This document shows, piece by piece, positions 54,102 to 62,408 of a stretch of 64,000 bases of DNA (the first letter of the stretch is position 1; each line of letters starts with the position of its first letter). The DNA is from Bradyrhizobium sp. LLZ17. GTDB lineage: Bacteria > Pseudomonadota > Alphaproteobacteria > Rhizobiales > Xanthobacteraceae. The translations under genes and the position numbers were made by a program. The notes beneath the pieces were generated by a model. That model was not told the DNA's origin. It saw only the letters and a program-made list of their open reading frames with translations, and did not search any database. Location of the stretch: contig NZ_CP165734.1 of the NCBI RefSeq assembly GCF_041200145.1, forward strand, positions 4,278,001 to 4,342,000. Direction: 5' to 3'.

Positions 54102-55066
54102 AGGGCTTCATCGCAACCATGCTAGACTATGCCAAATACGGCTATTTCATTTTTCCCGCCAAATTTGCCAAGAAGCAGAAGCTCAGTCACACGTCCGCCG
54201 GAAAGAGCAACGGCAACCCGTGGGGCTACACGAAGGACCCGGATGAGATATCGGAGTACTGGCGTAGATGGCCCCACGCTGCGATCGGCCTCCCTACGGG
54301 GCCAATGAACGGGCTGTTCGTAATTGACGTCGATACGCCCGATGGTCATGATCAGGAGGGCCGCGAGAGCCTGATGAAGCTGGAGATGCGGTACGGTGCT
54401 TTGCCACGGACACGCATGGCCGAATCGCCGACAGGTTCGAAGCACTACTATTTCAAGCAGCCACCCGACGTCACGATCCCATGCAGCGTGTCAAAACTCG
54501 GGCCGGGCATCGACGTTCGGGGCAACGGTGGATTCGTCATCGCTCCGCCGTCCGTGAGGCCCAAACGTGGCGAGTACAAGTGGATCAACCACGCCCTCAT
54601 CGCCGACGCGCCCAAGTGGCTGCTCGATCTCGTGGCGGTAAGAAGTCACGTCCTGAAGGCGATCGTACTCGATCCAAAGTTACGAGCCATTGTGCTGAAA
54701 GATGCTGGGAAGGGAGTCTCATTGCTTCCCGAAGACAACCCGCCAGTTTACGCGACGATGTCGGCAGAGGATCTTGAGCTAAAGATCAGGGTCGCGCTGT
54801 CCGTCATTCCCAGCGACGATTACGATCTCTGGTATCGCATCGGCGCAGCAATTTGCGCAGCGCTCGGCGAGGCTGGCTATTCGCTATTCGATGAGTGGTC
54901 CCGGTCGTCGTCGAAGTATGAGGCACGCGCGTGCGAGCGCAAATGGCGCTACTGTCGCAAATTACGGTCGATCAGGGTCGAAACTATCTTCTGGCGGGCA
55001 GATCGGCACGACCGTCGCTGGCGCACACTATATCGGCGCTTACTCAGCGGCGAGGTCGCGGCATGA
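54098..55066 (+). CDS. Bifunctional DNA primase/polymerase (PrimPol) protein
   Basis: 322 residues. The N-terminal PrimPol domain (PF09250-like) has the metal Asp pair in FVIDVDTPDG (Asp77, Asp79), the His in TGSKHYYFK and the block GPGIDVRGNGGFVIAPPS. A PriCT-2-like C-terminal domain follows (VALSVIPSDDYDLWYRIGAA, then YDLWYRIGAAICAALGE to WRYC). It makes primers for element replication. It lacks a helicase domain, so a host or phage helicase, or the next gene, must help. Genes 53736, 54098 and 55063 overlap by 4 bp each: one operon. Confidence 0.88.
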   Translation: MKGFIATMLDYAKYGYFIFPAKFAKKQKLSHTSAGKSNGNPWGYTKDPDEISEYWRRWPHAAIGLPTGPMNGLFVIDVDTPDGHDQEGRESLMKLEMRYGALPRTRMAESPTGSKHYYFKQPPDVTIPCSVSKLGPGIDVRGNGGFVIAPPSVRPKRGEYKWINHALIADAPKWLLDLVAVRSHVLKAIVLDPKLRAIVLKDAGKGVSLLPEDNPPVYATMSAEDLELKIRVALSVIPSDDYDLWYRIGAAICAALGEAGYSLFDEWSRSSSKYEARACERKWRYCRKLRSIRVETIFWRADRHDRRWRTLYRRLLSGEVAA

Positions 55067-55707
55067 CCAAGCCTTCAATCGCAAAGCTGAAAGCGATCAT
55101 CGACGCGGATGAGGGCATCGGTGATATCCCTGTCATCGTCAGCTTGGAAAAGATTAACTCGGAGGAACCGACCTGGAATGTACGCATCCGGGGCAGCAAC
55201 GGTACCATGACGATAACGGACCCCAGGGACATCACTGATTATAAGCGGTTCGTAACCCAGTGTTTCAGGCAATTGAACGTGTTTTTCCCGCCCGTGAAGC
55301 CGGTCACATGGGCGAACACCCTGAGAGACGCTATCCCCAAGATGACCGAGAAGCAGGCGGACGAGGACACGACGCGCGAGGGCCAGTTCAGAGAGTTGCT
55401 GGAGACATTCCTGACGAACCGGATGCGCGGCAGAGAGCGGGAAGATCTGCTGCGCGGCGCACCATGGGAGGACGAGAAAAGCAGGCGGCGCTACTTCACG
55501 ATGGGTCCACTGGAAAAATTCCTCGAGATCGAGAGGATGCGCAACGTGGCCCGCAAGGACATTGCCGGGTGGATCAGGGCCTTGGGCGGGGGGCCGCAGG
55601 GCCTCACCATCAAGAACAAGCGCACACGCTGTTGGTGGGTCCCGAGCGACGCTGTCGATGAGGCCCCGGAATTAGCCGTGCCCGACATGCCTGAGCCGGG
55701 GTTATGA
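55063..55707 (+). CDS. Hypothetical protein of the primase operon
   Basis: 214 residues, overlapping the PrimPol stop (ATGA). No P-loop (GxxxxGKS) is seen, so it is not a normal helicase. A C-terminal wing-like region (MRNVARKDIAGWIRALGGGP, KRTRCWWVPS) resembles the DNA-binding ends of phage replication proteins, and the middle is helix-rich. It may recognise the origin next to it (inference). Confidence 0.6.
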   Translation: MTKPSIAKLKAIIDADEGIGDIPVIVSLEKINSEEPTWNVRIRGSNGTMTITDPRDITDYKRFVTQCFRQLNVFFPPVKPVTWANTLRDAIPKMTEKQADEDTTREGQFRELLETFLTNRMRGREREDLLRGAPWEDEKSRRRYFTMGPLEKFLEIERMRNVARKDIAGWIRALGGGPQGLTIKNKRTRCWWVPSDAVDEAPELAVPDMPEPGL

Positions 55708-55828
55708 CGCGGCCCCGGGCCGCCGCCACGCGCCGCCAAAGCGGCACGGAGGGCCGCCCGTGCGTACGGGGCGCGTTCCCATACCGCCGCCGCAGGGGCC
55801 TGCTTAAAAGGCCACGCCCGCGTGTATC

Positions 55829-56010
55829 ACTACAACACCCATACAAGCGTTGCAGAGGGCCAGCCGCGGTTTTATCCGTTGTGGTGTTGCCACAGAGTTG
55901 TAGCAAAAGTACGCGCTTATATACACATGCACGTAACTACAACACTACAACACTACTTCCACACACGCACACATTTAGCACTCCACGTGCGCGTATGTAG
56001 TGCTGTACCC
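55829..56010. repeat. Iteron-like region, candidate island replication origin
   Basis: In the 515-bp gap (55708-56222), ACTACAACAC occurs at 55829-55838, 55936-55945 and 55944-55953, with partial or inverted forms nearby (GTTGTAG near 55895, TGTAGTGCTGTA near 56000) and an AT-rich patch CGCTTATATACACATG. It directly follows the primase operon. The first 100 bases of the gap are instead very GC-rich. Role as ori is inference. Confidence 0.5.
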
Positions 56011-56222
56011 GTGCAGCCCACTATTGCGGTAATGCAGATTTTGCGGTGAGCAAGGTTTGGTATAAAATCAGAAATAATCAATGGGATCGATCTGAGCCAA
56101 GAGGTGGCACAGCGAGGTGGTGCTGGACGGAAGCGGGGGTCGGGCGAGGCACGACAGAAGTCAATTGGAGCGCGCGTGCGGTAGCTTTCCAACTAAGTTA
56201 GAGGATAGACAGGCGGTACACG

Positions 56223-56639
56223 ATGCCACGCGGCCACACAGCCAGCTTGAAGATTCCGAAGAAGGGCGAACGCTTTGGGGGTCGTCAGAAGGGGACGCAA
56301 AATAAGATGACACGCGAGATCAAGCAGGCGATCATCCTTGCTGCGGAGAAGAGCAAGCACTCGAACGGTAAGGGCCTCGTCGGCTATCTCACGTTCCTCG
56401 CCGACAAGAGGCCGGAGACATTCACGACTCTCCTCGGCCGCCTGATCCCGCTGCAAGCCAAGGTGACGGGTGACGTCGACGTCGAGCACACCATTATCAG
56501 GGCCAAGGCCGAGACTAACATGAGTCCGCAGGAACTGGCAGACTACTATGCCAAATTGTGCGCGGTGCCCGGGAACACGAAGCTCATCGTCATCGACAAC
56601 GATACCGGCGAGCCGCTGTACCCCGAGGCCGCAAAATGA
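56223..56639 (+). CDS. Terminase small-subunit-like island protein
   Basis: 138 residues. The start MPRGHTASLKIPKKGERFGG and RQKGTQNKMTREIKQAIIL (the (K)GGRxKGxxNK motif) are typical of proteins that sit just before phage terminase large subunits; FLADKRPETFTTLLGRLIPL supports this. No large subunit is present. In a PICI such a protein redirects a helper phage's packaging to island DNA. The family call is from motif memory only. Confidence 0.55.
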   Translation: MPRGHTASLKIPKKGERFGGRQKGTQNKMTREIKQAIILAAEKSKHSNGKGLVGYLTFLADKRPETFTTLLGRLIPLQAKVTGDVDVEHTIIRAKAETNMSPQELADYYAKLCAVPGNTKLIVIDNDTGEPLYPEAAK

Positions 56640-57135
56640 TTGCGGGCCGTGCTGCAATTGTTCGCCGAGCGTTGTCCTCGATATAGGCCACGCGCGCCCC
56701 CCAACAGCATGCGATGCTCGGCGCTGCTGGATGCCGAGCCGAGCGAGTGCATCATGCAACTCCAGCTCTGCTCACCGTCCACCGGCGAGGCGCGGTCCCG
56801 CTCGTACGTGCAACACCGCGTGCCCCGCAGCCACAAAAGGGCCCCCCGGCCGGGTGCCTGACCACCTGCGCCAGAGGCCCCGCCTGGCCGGATTCCGGCC
56901 CCGTGGTGCGACGAACGCCCGGTCCGGTACCTAACGGCCCGCACGCCCCCCCGGAACGCCAGTTCGCAGGCCGGGGCCCACGCGGCGCAGGCGCGCTTGC
57001 TCCGGGGTTATAAAAAGGCTTGGCGGGCGGCCCCCAGCCCCTAACGCAGTGCTACGGCGCGTTTCACATGCCCGCGGGCCAGGGGGAGCAACTATGGGCT
57101 TCCCCATTTGAGCATTTGTCCTAGAAGGCCTTAAC
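56640..57135. other. GC-rich stretch without a recognised gene
   Basis: About 500 bp, rich in C on the top strand (for example GGGCCCCCCGGCCGGGTG). Open frames exist on both strands but none has protein-like composition or a good ribosome site. It may hold a cos-like packaging site or be a decayed gene; nothing positive supports either. Confidence 0.4.
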
Positions 57136-57528
57136 CTAAGCATCCCGTGATGCGGGTGCGGAGAACCCACTGAACCGCTTGTAAAGCGCTTCTAACAGTT
57201 CGCGCTCCTTTTTCCCATGTCGCCACGCAATCCGCGTCGATGGAAACAGCGATCCGTCGTGGTTTTCGATCTCTATGAACTTTGGGACAGTTGCCTTGTT
57301 CTCGCCTATTGCGCACAGGACCGTTCTGTCGTGTGCGAACCAATATTCGATGAACTCGTTTTGAGACATTGGCTCGCTGCGGTCCAACAGTTCTCGTACG
57401 GTCTCGATCCGAGGCCTCAAATGCGCCCGCGTGATACCGTGCCCAGCTTGGTACCGATATTTTACGTCATGAAACTTTCTCAAGGCAGCTTCCGTCACGC
57501 TGTGCCAAGCGAATGGCTTCGCGGACAT
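57136..57528 (-). CDS. Hypothetical protein, possible island cargo
   Basis: About 130 residues from ATG 57528 (MSAKPFAWHSVTEAALRKFH). Cytosolic, rich in aromatic and charged residues; no known domain is recognised. It is on the opposite strand from the replication genes, as cargo genes of islands often are. Confidence 0.55.
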   Translation of the reverse strand: MSAKPFAWHSVTEAALRKFHDVKYRYQAGHGITRAHLRPRIETVRELLDRSEPMSQNEFIEYWFAHDRTVLCAIGENKATVPKFIEIENHDGSLFPSTRIAWRHGKKERELLEALYKRFSGFSAPASRDA

Positions 57529-57654
57529 GATTGAGGTCAATATTCTAGTGCAATGACTAACGGTCCAAATCTGCGGCGCCTCAGTGTGCGCCGCATGAAC
57601 GGCCACATACAACGAGTGATAGGTGTGCGCGCCGTCGATAGTTCTCCCCCTCGG

Positions 57655-58074
57655 TTATATCTCCTCCACGTGCCTCATCAACCAAGCCCTGAACGCCTCC
57701 ATTTTCGGCGTCCATGCTTCCAGCTTTGATGCGGCCCGTGCGATCATGAAGGCGGCAGGCGCGCATTCGATTTCCATTTGCGCATCACCACCATGCTTGA
57801 GCCAATCGCGCTCTCGGTTCAGCAGCGCAATCCATTGCTTTCTGTCTGAGAACCGCTCTTTGGCTTGCGGATTGTCGCGTAGCCACGAGAACATATGAGG
57901 TCCTTCTCGACCGACCATTCCCTCCGCTGCCCCGGCGAGCGTGAGCGCGATGTCGAACGCACCGCGCCCGAACGCGTCTATGCGGTCTCCACCTGCCTCG
58001 TGGAAGCCTGTGGTAGGCTCAATTGTACGGATGGAGCAGGCAACGATGGCCCCTGCCAAGCCATTGGATCGCAT
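57655..58074 (-). CDS. Hypothetical protein, HEPN-like helical layout
   Basis: About 139 residues if the ATG 58074 is used. The sequence FDIALTLAGAAEGMVG, then LLNRERDWLKHGGD and CAPAAFMIARAASKLEAWTP, is a helical protein seen in many rhizobia. The LNRxRxWLKH stretch recalls the RxxxxH motif of HEPN RNases, but I cannot confirm this. It could be a toxin-like or nucleic-acid-associated cargo protein. Confidence 0.55.
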   Translation of the reverse strand: MRSNGLAGAIVACSIRTIEPTTGFHEAGGDRIDAFGRGAFDIALTLAGAAEGMVGREGPHMFSWLRDNPQAKERFSDRKQWIALLNRERDWLKHGGDAQMEIECAPAAFMIARAASKLEAWTPKMEAFRAWLMRHVEEI

Positions 58075-58375
58075 GTCATAGACTGAACTATCCTAGTTTT
58101 CGCCTAACGAAGTGCGCGGTGGCCCAAGGTCGTCTCCAGAGTTTCCAGCAATTTCGCCCGCGAGAGCAGCGGTTTCTCCATCAATTTCGCCGCCGCTTCC
58201 AAATTCATTGGTCGTAAGTGGTGGTCGATGGGAGCTACGCCATGAGAGAAAATTGCCCAAGCCTTCTAATGGTGTGGTGCAGCACATCTCGTCGTGGATC
58301 ATTTTCTAATAGACGTGATAGGCTTTGCCGCCGACGAGCGGTCGGTCTTTTTCTAATTCATTCAGGAGAGGCGCC
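58075..58375. other. Intergenic region, possible island edge
   Basis: About 300 bp; small open frames occur but none is convincing. No copy of the tRNA fragment was found here, so a right end could not be placed. The last 15 bases hold the ribosome site of the next gene. Confidence 0.4.
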
Positions 58376-58822
58376 ATGCGATTGTTTTACGTCCTCCTTT
58401 TTTTGCTGGCTTCACTTGTCCTGCCAGCAACTGCCGCCGATGATCAGAGCAATCAGGAAGTGGTCAAAATTGCTGTTTCTTTTACAGAGAACTTCGACAA
58501 GCAAAATAGTGCTGGCATAGGCGCTCTTTTCACCAAGGACGGCGTGTTCGTGAACCCTACAGGCGCGCACACGGATGTTGCTCAGTTTTATGCGGAGGCC
58601 TTTAAGGCAGGTATCGACCGGATAGAGATCACGGTGAAGCAGGCAGCGGCGGTGGGCGCCGACGCTATGATCGGGATGGGTGAGTACCAGACGAGCGGAA
58701 AGGCCGCATCTGGTGCAGCCATTAGCGAGACGGGGCTTTGGACGGCAACATACGTCGGCGACGGCGGGGCGTGGAAAATCAGAATGCTCACCGGACTTCC
58801 CAAAGCACCCCCACCTAAATGA
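58376..58822 (+). CDS. Secreted SnoaL/NTF2-like (DUF4440-type) protein
   Basis: 148 residues from ATG 58376 after CAGGAGAGG. A signal peptide ends near LPATAADDQ. The NTF2-like fold shows as VKIAVSFTENFDKQNSAGIG, LFTKDGVFVNPTGAHTD and TGLWTATYVGDGGAWKIRML. Such domains bind small hydrophobic molecules; the specific role here is unknown. It lies near the edge between island and chromosome. Confidence 0.82.
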   Translation: MRLFYVLLFLLASLVLPATAADDQSNQEVVKIAVSFTENFDKQNSAGIGALFTKDGVFVNPTGAHTDVAQFYAEAFKAGIDRIEITVKQAAAVGADAMIGMGEYQTSGKAASGAAISETGLWTATYVGDGGAWKIRMLTGLPKAPPPK

Positions 58823-59322
58823 CTAAACGCCGCGAGGCGCGGCGCTCAAGTGCCGTTACCAACCGCGACAGGCGCAGGGCTGTCGAGGTTCGCAAACGGG
58901 AAAAGGAAAAACAACCTACAATCAGGTTGAATTTTGAAAGGCCACCCAAGTCGCTGATGACACTTGTGCTTTGATGCGCGGGGCGGGAGCTGTAGCGCGT
59001 GGTGGCCTCATGTACATGGTCATCGCAAGTAGCTTCTTCGAGACGCGTCAGTTTTATCGCCCAGCGAGAGCACGATTGGACCGTATTGGCCGGGCCCCAC
59101 GCGGTGCTACCAACCACCCTGCGTGCGTGCTGGATGCGCCGTTGCCTGTTGGCATGTCGCGCGGACTAATCCGAGCATGATCAACTTTGCCTCTTGCAGC
59201 GCCTTTGCGGTCATAGTCTTCAGTCCACTGTCGGCGCGCGCCGTTCGAACCTGCCGTCATTCGTTAAAGCTTCGTTGACCAACACTTCATATACAAAGGC
59301 GGCATTTCCTTCCGAGGAGCCG
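58823..59322. other. Intergenic region, no gene seen
   Basis: About 500 bp between two forward genes. No convincing frame, tRNA or second att copy was found. GAGGAG just before 59323 serves the peroxidase gene. Confidence 0.45.
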
Positions 59323-60348
59323 ATGAAGGTGTGGGTCAGCTTGGCTTTGCTTGCGGCGATTTTGCCGCTAGGCCAGCGTTTGGCCTGGTGGTCCGCCGAG
59401 AAATCAGGCGAGGCTGCTGAGATCCGCGCCAGCTATCGTCGGCCGGCGACCATACCTTTTCCGGATGCCAATCCCTACTCCGCGGCGAAAGCGGGCCTTG
59501 GGCAGATGTTGTTCTTCGACCCGCTGCTCTCGAGGTCCCGCACCGTTTCCTGTGCGACTTGCCACAACCCGTCGCTTTCATGGGGTGATGGCCATGCGCG
59601 TGCGATCGGGGAGGACCCAAAAGGCCTGCCATTGCGCTCGCCCACTCTGATCGATGTGGCATTTGGTGAGCCGCTAGGCTGGGACGGAAAGTTCAGGGAT
59701 ATCGAGGCCGTCACGTTTGGTCCGATCACTGGCCGCGCCAACATGAACCTGACCGAGCCGGAGCTGATTGACCGTCTCTCCGCCGCAGCGGCCTATGCTG
59801 ATGCATTCGCAAGCGCGTTCGGAGATCGTGCGATTACGCGCCCCAGGATTGAAGCCGCCTTGGCAACTTTTGAACGCACCATTGTCGCAGGCGAAGCGCC
59901 ATTCGATCGGTGGATCATGGGGGATGACGCCGCGATCAGCGCGCCGGCGAAACGAGGATTCGAGATCTTCAACGGCAAAGGACGCTGCTCAAGCTGCCAC
60001 AGCGGGCCGTCTTTTACGGATGGATCATTCCAGGATATCGGCACCGCAAGCGATGATAATATAGGGCGAGGCCGACTGTTTCCGACATCGCAAAAGCTGC
60101 GTTACGCCTTCAAGACCCCGACTTTGCGCGATGTCGCGCGCCGCGCGCCCTATATGCACGACGGATCGCTCTCAACGCTCGAACAGGTGATCGAACTCTA
60201 CGACAAGGGCGGGATTGATCGTCCAAGCCGATCGCCGTCGATCCGGCCGCTACATCTTACGGCGGACGAAAAGACCGATCTGATCGCCTTTCTTCGGACG
60301 CTTACCGCCTTAACCCCGACCGCGCCTTTCCCCGAGGCGCCCGGATAG
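59323..60348 (+). CDS. Di-heme cytochrome c peroxidase / MauG-family protein
   Basis: 341 residues from ATG 59323. A hydrophobic N-terminal anchor or signal (MKVWVSLALLAAILPLGQRL) is followed by two heme c sites, VSCATCH (Cys77, Cys80, His81) and RCSSCH (Cys222, Cys225, His226), and the MauG/CcpA-type LRYAFKTPTLRDVARRAPYM with the later axial Met region. It reduces peroxide or oxidises a partner in the periplasm, with electrons from a small copper protein or cytochrome. The cupredoxin at 61846 could be that donor. Confidence 0.9.
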   Translation: MKVWVSLALLAAILPLGQRLAWWSAEKSGEAAEIRASYRRPATIPFPDANPYSAAKAGLGQMLFFDPLLSRSRTVSCATCHNPSLSWGDGHARAIGEDPKGLPLRSPTLIDVAFGEPLGWDGKFRDIEAVTFGPITGRANMNLTEPELIDRLSAAAAYADAFASAFGDRAITRPRIEAALATFERTIVAGEAPFDRWIMGDDAAISAPAKRGFEIFNGKGRCSSCHSGPSFTDGSFQDIGTASDDNIGRGRLFPTSQKLRYAFKTPTLRDVARRAPYMHDGSLSTLEQVIELYDKGGIDRPSRSPSIRPLHLTADEKTDLIAFLRTLTALTPTAPFPEAPG

Positions 60349-60378
60349 CGGGCCTGATCGCGGCGGCCGAGAAGGGGC

Positions 60379-60603
60379 TCAAAGGAGGTGCGGCAATGCC
60401 GACCCCAACAGGCCGAAGCCGAAGATAAGAAGTGCGCCTGTCCAAGCCTCAAGGGCTTCGGTGCGCATTGCGTACCGCTTTGCGCCGCGGGTCAGCACCG
60501 AGCCCACCGCCACACCTGCCGCACTTAACGCTCCGAACATGGAAGCTCCAACTATCCGCTTGTCCTTCTTTCTGTACGCCCACTCGGATTGAAGGCCCGT
60601 CAT
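60379..60603 (-). pseudogene. Possible C-terminal remnant of a nickel/cobalt exporter (RcnA/NicO-like)
   Basis: At most 74 residues, or 53 from ATG 60540 (MFGALSAAGVAVGSVLTRGA). One hydrophobic helix comes before RGAKRYAMRTEALEAWTGAL and another after it (LLIFGFGLLGSALPHLL). The arrangement GVAVGSVLxRGxKR-EALEA resembles the last two helices of NicO/RcnA proteins, but no earlier part of the gene is present. It may be a remnant or a small membrane protein of its own. Confidence 0.4.
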
Positions 60604-60778
60604 CTAAATCCGTAAAGTTTGAAAGGATTTGCGGTTGGCCTGGCCATGTAATTCTGCCCCGGCGCGGCCCATTAACCACCAAACAACCAGCAGCTGCGAC
60701 GGACGCCACGAACCTTAAAATCTATGCTAAGGTGAATAAATCGTTAAGGGTGTGCTTTAGGACGGGCGGTTTTTTGAA

Positions 60779-61840
60779 ATGTTCAGGCCCCTGGGACGAG
60801 ATGCCGGTTCGGCATCCCGAGCAATCTACCTGTTTGCCACGTCCATCGCCGGATTCTGCTTCTGGATCCTGGGGACTCACGAGGCAGCCGCTCATGTCAA
60901 ATGGTTCTGTGCCTACGACGCTGCGGGTCAGCCGCGAGGCCTCGAGAACGTTCTGTGCCAGGATTTTGAGCTCCTCCTGGGCGTTGCCTTGCTCTGGTTC
61001 TTTTCCGGCTGCGTGGTGGAGCGGACGTCTCTGGGTGAGCTGATGGCCCGCTCGCTGAACCGCTTCACGGAGAACCTGGAGCTGCATACCGAGCTGATAA
61101 TGCGCGCAGTTTGCGGGTTCTTCTTCGTCTCGCTCTGGGCGGTCGGAGGTATTATCCTGACCCCCGAACTGAAAACGACGTCCGCGCTGGTCGGGCCTTT
61201 GCAGCTCGCCGTCGCCGCCGGCCTGCTGTCGCGTCGTACGATGCCGCTATCCGCGGCCGGGATCGCGCTGTTGTTTGCGATTGCCGTGCGGGACTACGGT
61301 ACCTTCCATCTGGCCGATTATCCGATCTTTCTGGGGCTTGCGGCCTACCTCGCGCTCACCGGGCTGCAAAAGGATCTGTTCGGCATTTCGGCGCTCGATG
61401 TGGTGCGTTATGCGACCGCCGTCACGTTGATGTGGGCCTCGATTGAGAAGTGGGCCTATCCGGAATGGAGTTTTCCGCTCCTGATCGAGCATCCCGGCAT
61501 CACGCTTGGGTTCGAAAGCGAGTTCTACATGCGGGCCGCGGGCATGGTCGAGTTCACCCTCGCTTTCGCCTTGGCCTGGACGCCGCTGGTCCGGCGCATT
61601 GCGGGGGCTATGTTGCTCGGCATGTTTATCAGCGCGTGCTTCGAATTCGGCAAGCTTGATGTGATCGGGCACTCCGCGATCATCGTCGTCCTGGTCGCGA
61701 TCGTTTCCGATACCCGCCAGGCCGAGTCAGACCGTCGCGCTCCGTGGCTCGCCCCGGCAGGACTATGCGCGGCGCTGACGGTCACCCTGCTCGCCTATTA
61801 CGTTGGCCATGCCGCGATCTTCAACACGACAATTCTCTAG
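60779..61840 (+). CDS. Polytopic membrane protein, unknown function
   Basis: 353 residues with about eight to nine hydrophobic helices. The first is AIYLFATSIAGFCFWILGTH. Conserved-looking His and Cys sit near helices (HEAAAHVKWFCAYDAAGQPR; ENVLCQDFELLLGVALLWFF), followed by MWASIEKWAYPEWSFPLLIE and a last helix near the C-terminus. It lies between the peroxidase and the cupredoxin and may bind metal or heme (inference). I do not recognise the family. Confidence 0.72.
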   Translation: MFRPLGRDAGSASRAIYLFATSIAGFCFWILGTHEAAAHVKWFCAYDAAGQPRGLENVLCQDFELLLGVALLWFFSGCVVERTSLGELMARSLNRFTENLELHTELIMRAVCGFFFVSLWAVGGIILTPELKTTSALVGPLQLAVAAGLLSRRTMPLSAAGIALLFAIAVRDYGTFHLADYPIFLGLAAYLALTGLQKDLFGISALDVVRYATAVTLMWASIEKWAYPEWSFPLLIEHPGITLGFESEFYMRAAGMVEFTLAFALAWTPLVRRIAGAMLLGMFISACFEFGKLDVIGHSAIIVVLVAIVSDTRQAESDRRAPWLAPAGLCAALTVTLLAYYVGHAAIFNTTIL

Positions 61841-61845
61841 GCCTG

Positions 61846-62202
61846 TTACTTGGTCACGTGCACGCCAAGCTTCATCTTGGGATGAATGCCGCACAGCACG
61901 GTGTAGTCGCCAGGCACGGAAAAAACCACCTCGAACTGGCTGCCCGGCTGCTGGTCACCGGTATCGAAATTAAAGCTGTCCGCGCTTAAATAGGCGTGGT
62001 GTAGGAGCTCGCCATCGTCGTTAACGAAGCGTAAAGTCTCGCCGCGCTTGATGATGATTTCTCGCGGCCTGAATTCTCGATCCTTTTGCGAGATCGTGTA
62101 AGGGGCCGCGCCCAAAGCGGCTCCTGCGAAAAGTCCCCCCACAATTGCGGCCGTGATCTGAAAAGCGAGCTCGCCCGCACGCAAAGGGAAAAGCCTCGTC
62201 AT
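61846..62202 (-). CDS. Cupredoxin-family (plastocyanin/MauL-like) protein
   Basis: 118 residues. A hydrophobic N-terminus (LAFQITAAIVGGLFAGAALG) is a signal or anchor. The type I copper ligands are seen: His68 or His69 (DGELLHHAYLS), then Cys104, His107 and Met110 in YTVLCGIHPKMKLG. It carries single electrons in the periplasm, probably with the di-heme peroxidase. It is divergent from the PAS signalling gene at 62409 and convergent with the membrane gene. Confidence 0.9.
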   Translation of the reverse strand: MTRLFPLRAGELAFQITAAIVGGLFAGAALGAAPYTISQKDREFRPREIIIKRGETLRFVNDDGELLHHAYLSADSFNFDTGDQQPGSQFEVVFSVPGDYTVLCGIHPKMKLGVHVTK

Positions 62203-62408
62203 AATTTCAACCCCGCTGAAACTTCAACTTTACCAAGAATCCGTTTGGGCTCGACCCTTTCGAGCCGCGTGAGTACCCCCATACTTGTCACAGGTTGATC
62301 TTAACGATTTCCGCATCCCTTGCAGCCATTACTAGGGAAATTTTAGGCGGGGGCAGCGGCATCCGCACATATGTTTGCGATGAGTTGTTTACAGCGAAAG
62401 ACACTGTG

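Noticed and set aside
55822..56049. Small frame in the iteron-like gap
   Set aside because: The peptide merely translates the direct repeats; no ribosome site.
56546..56944. Reverse frame after the terminase-like gene
   Set aside because: Overlaps the end of a better-supported gene and has a biased, shadow-like composition.
58093..58302. Short reverse frame, 69 residues
   Set aside because: Low-complexity Gly/Ser/Asp content and no ribosome site; I could not support it as a gene.
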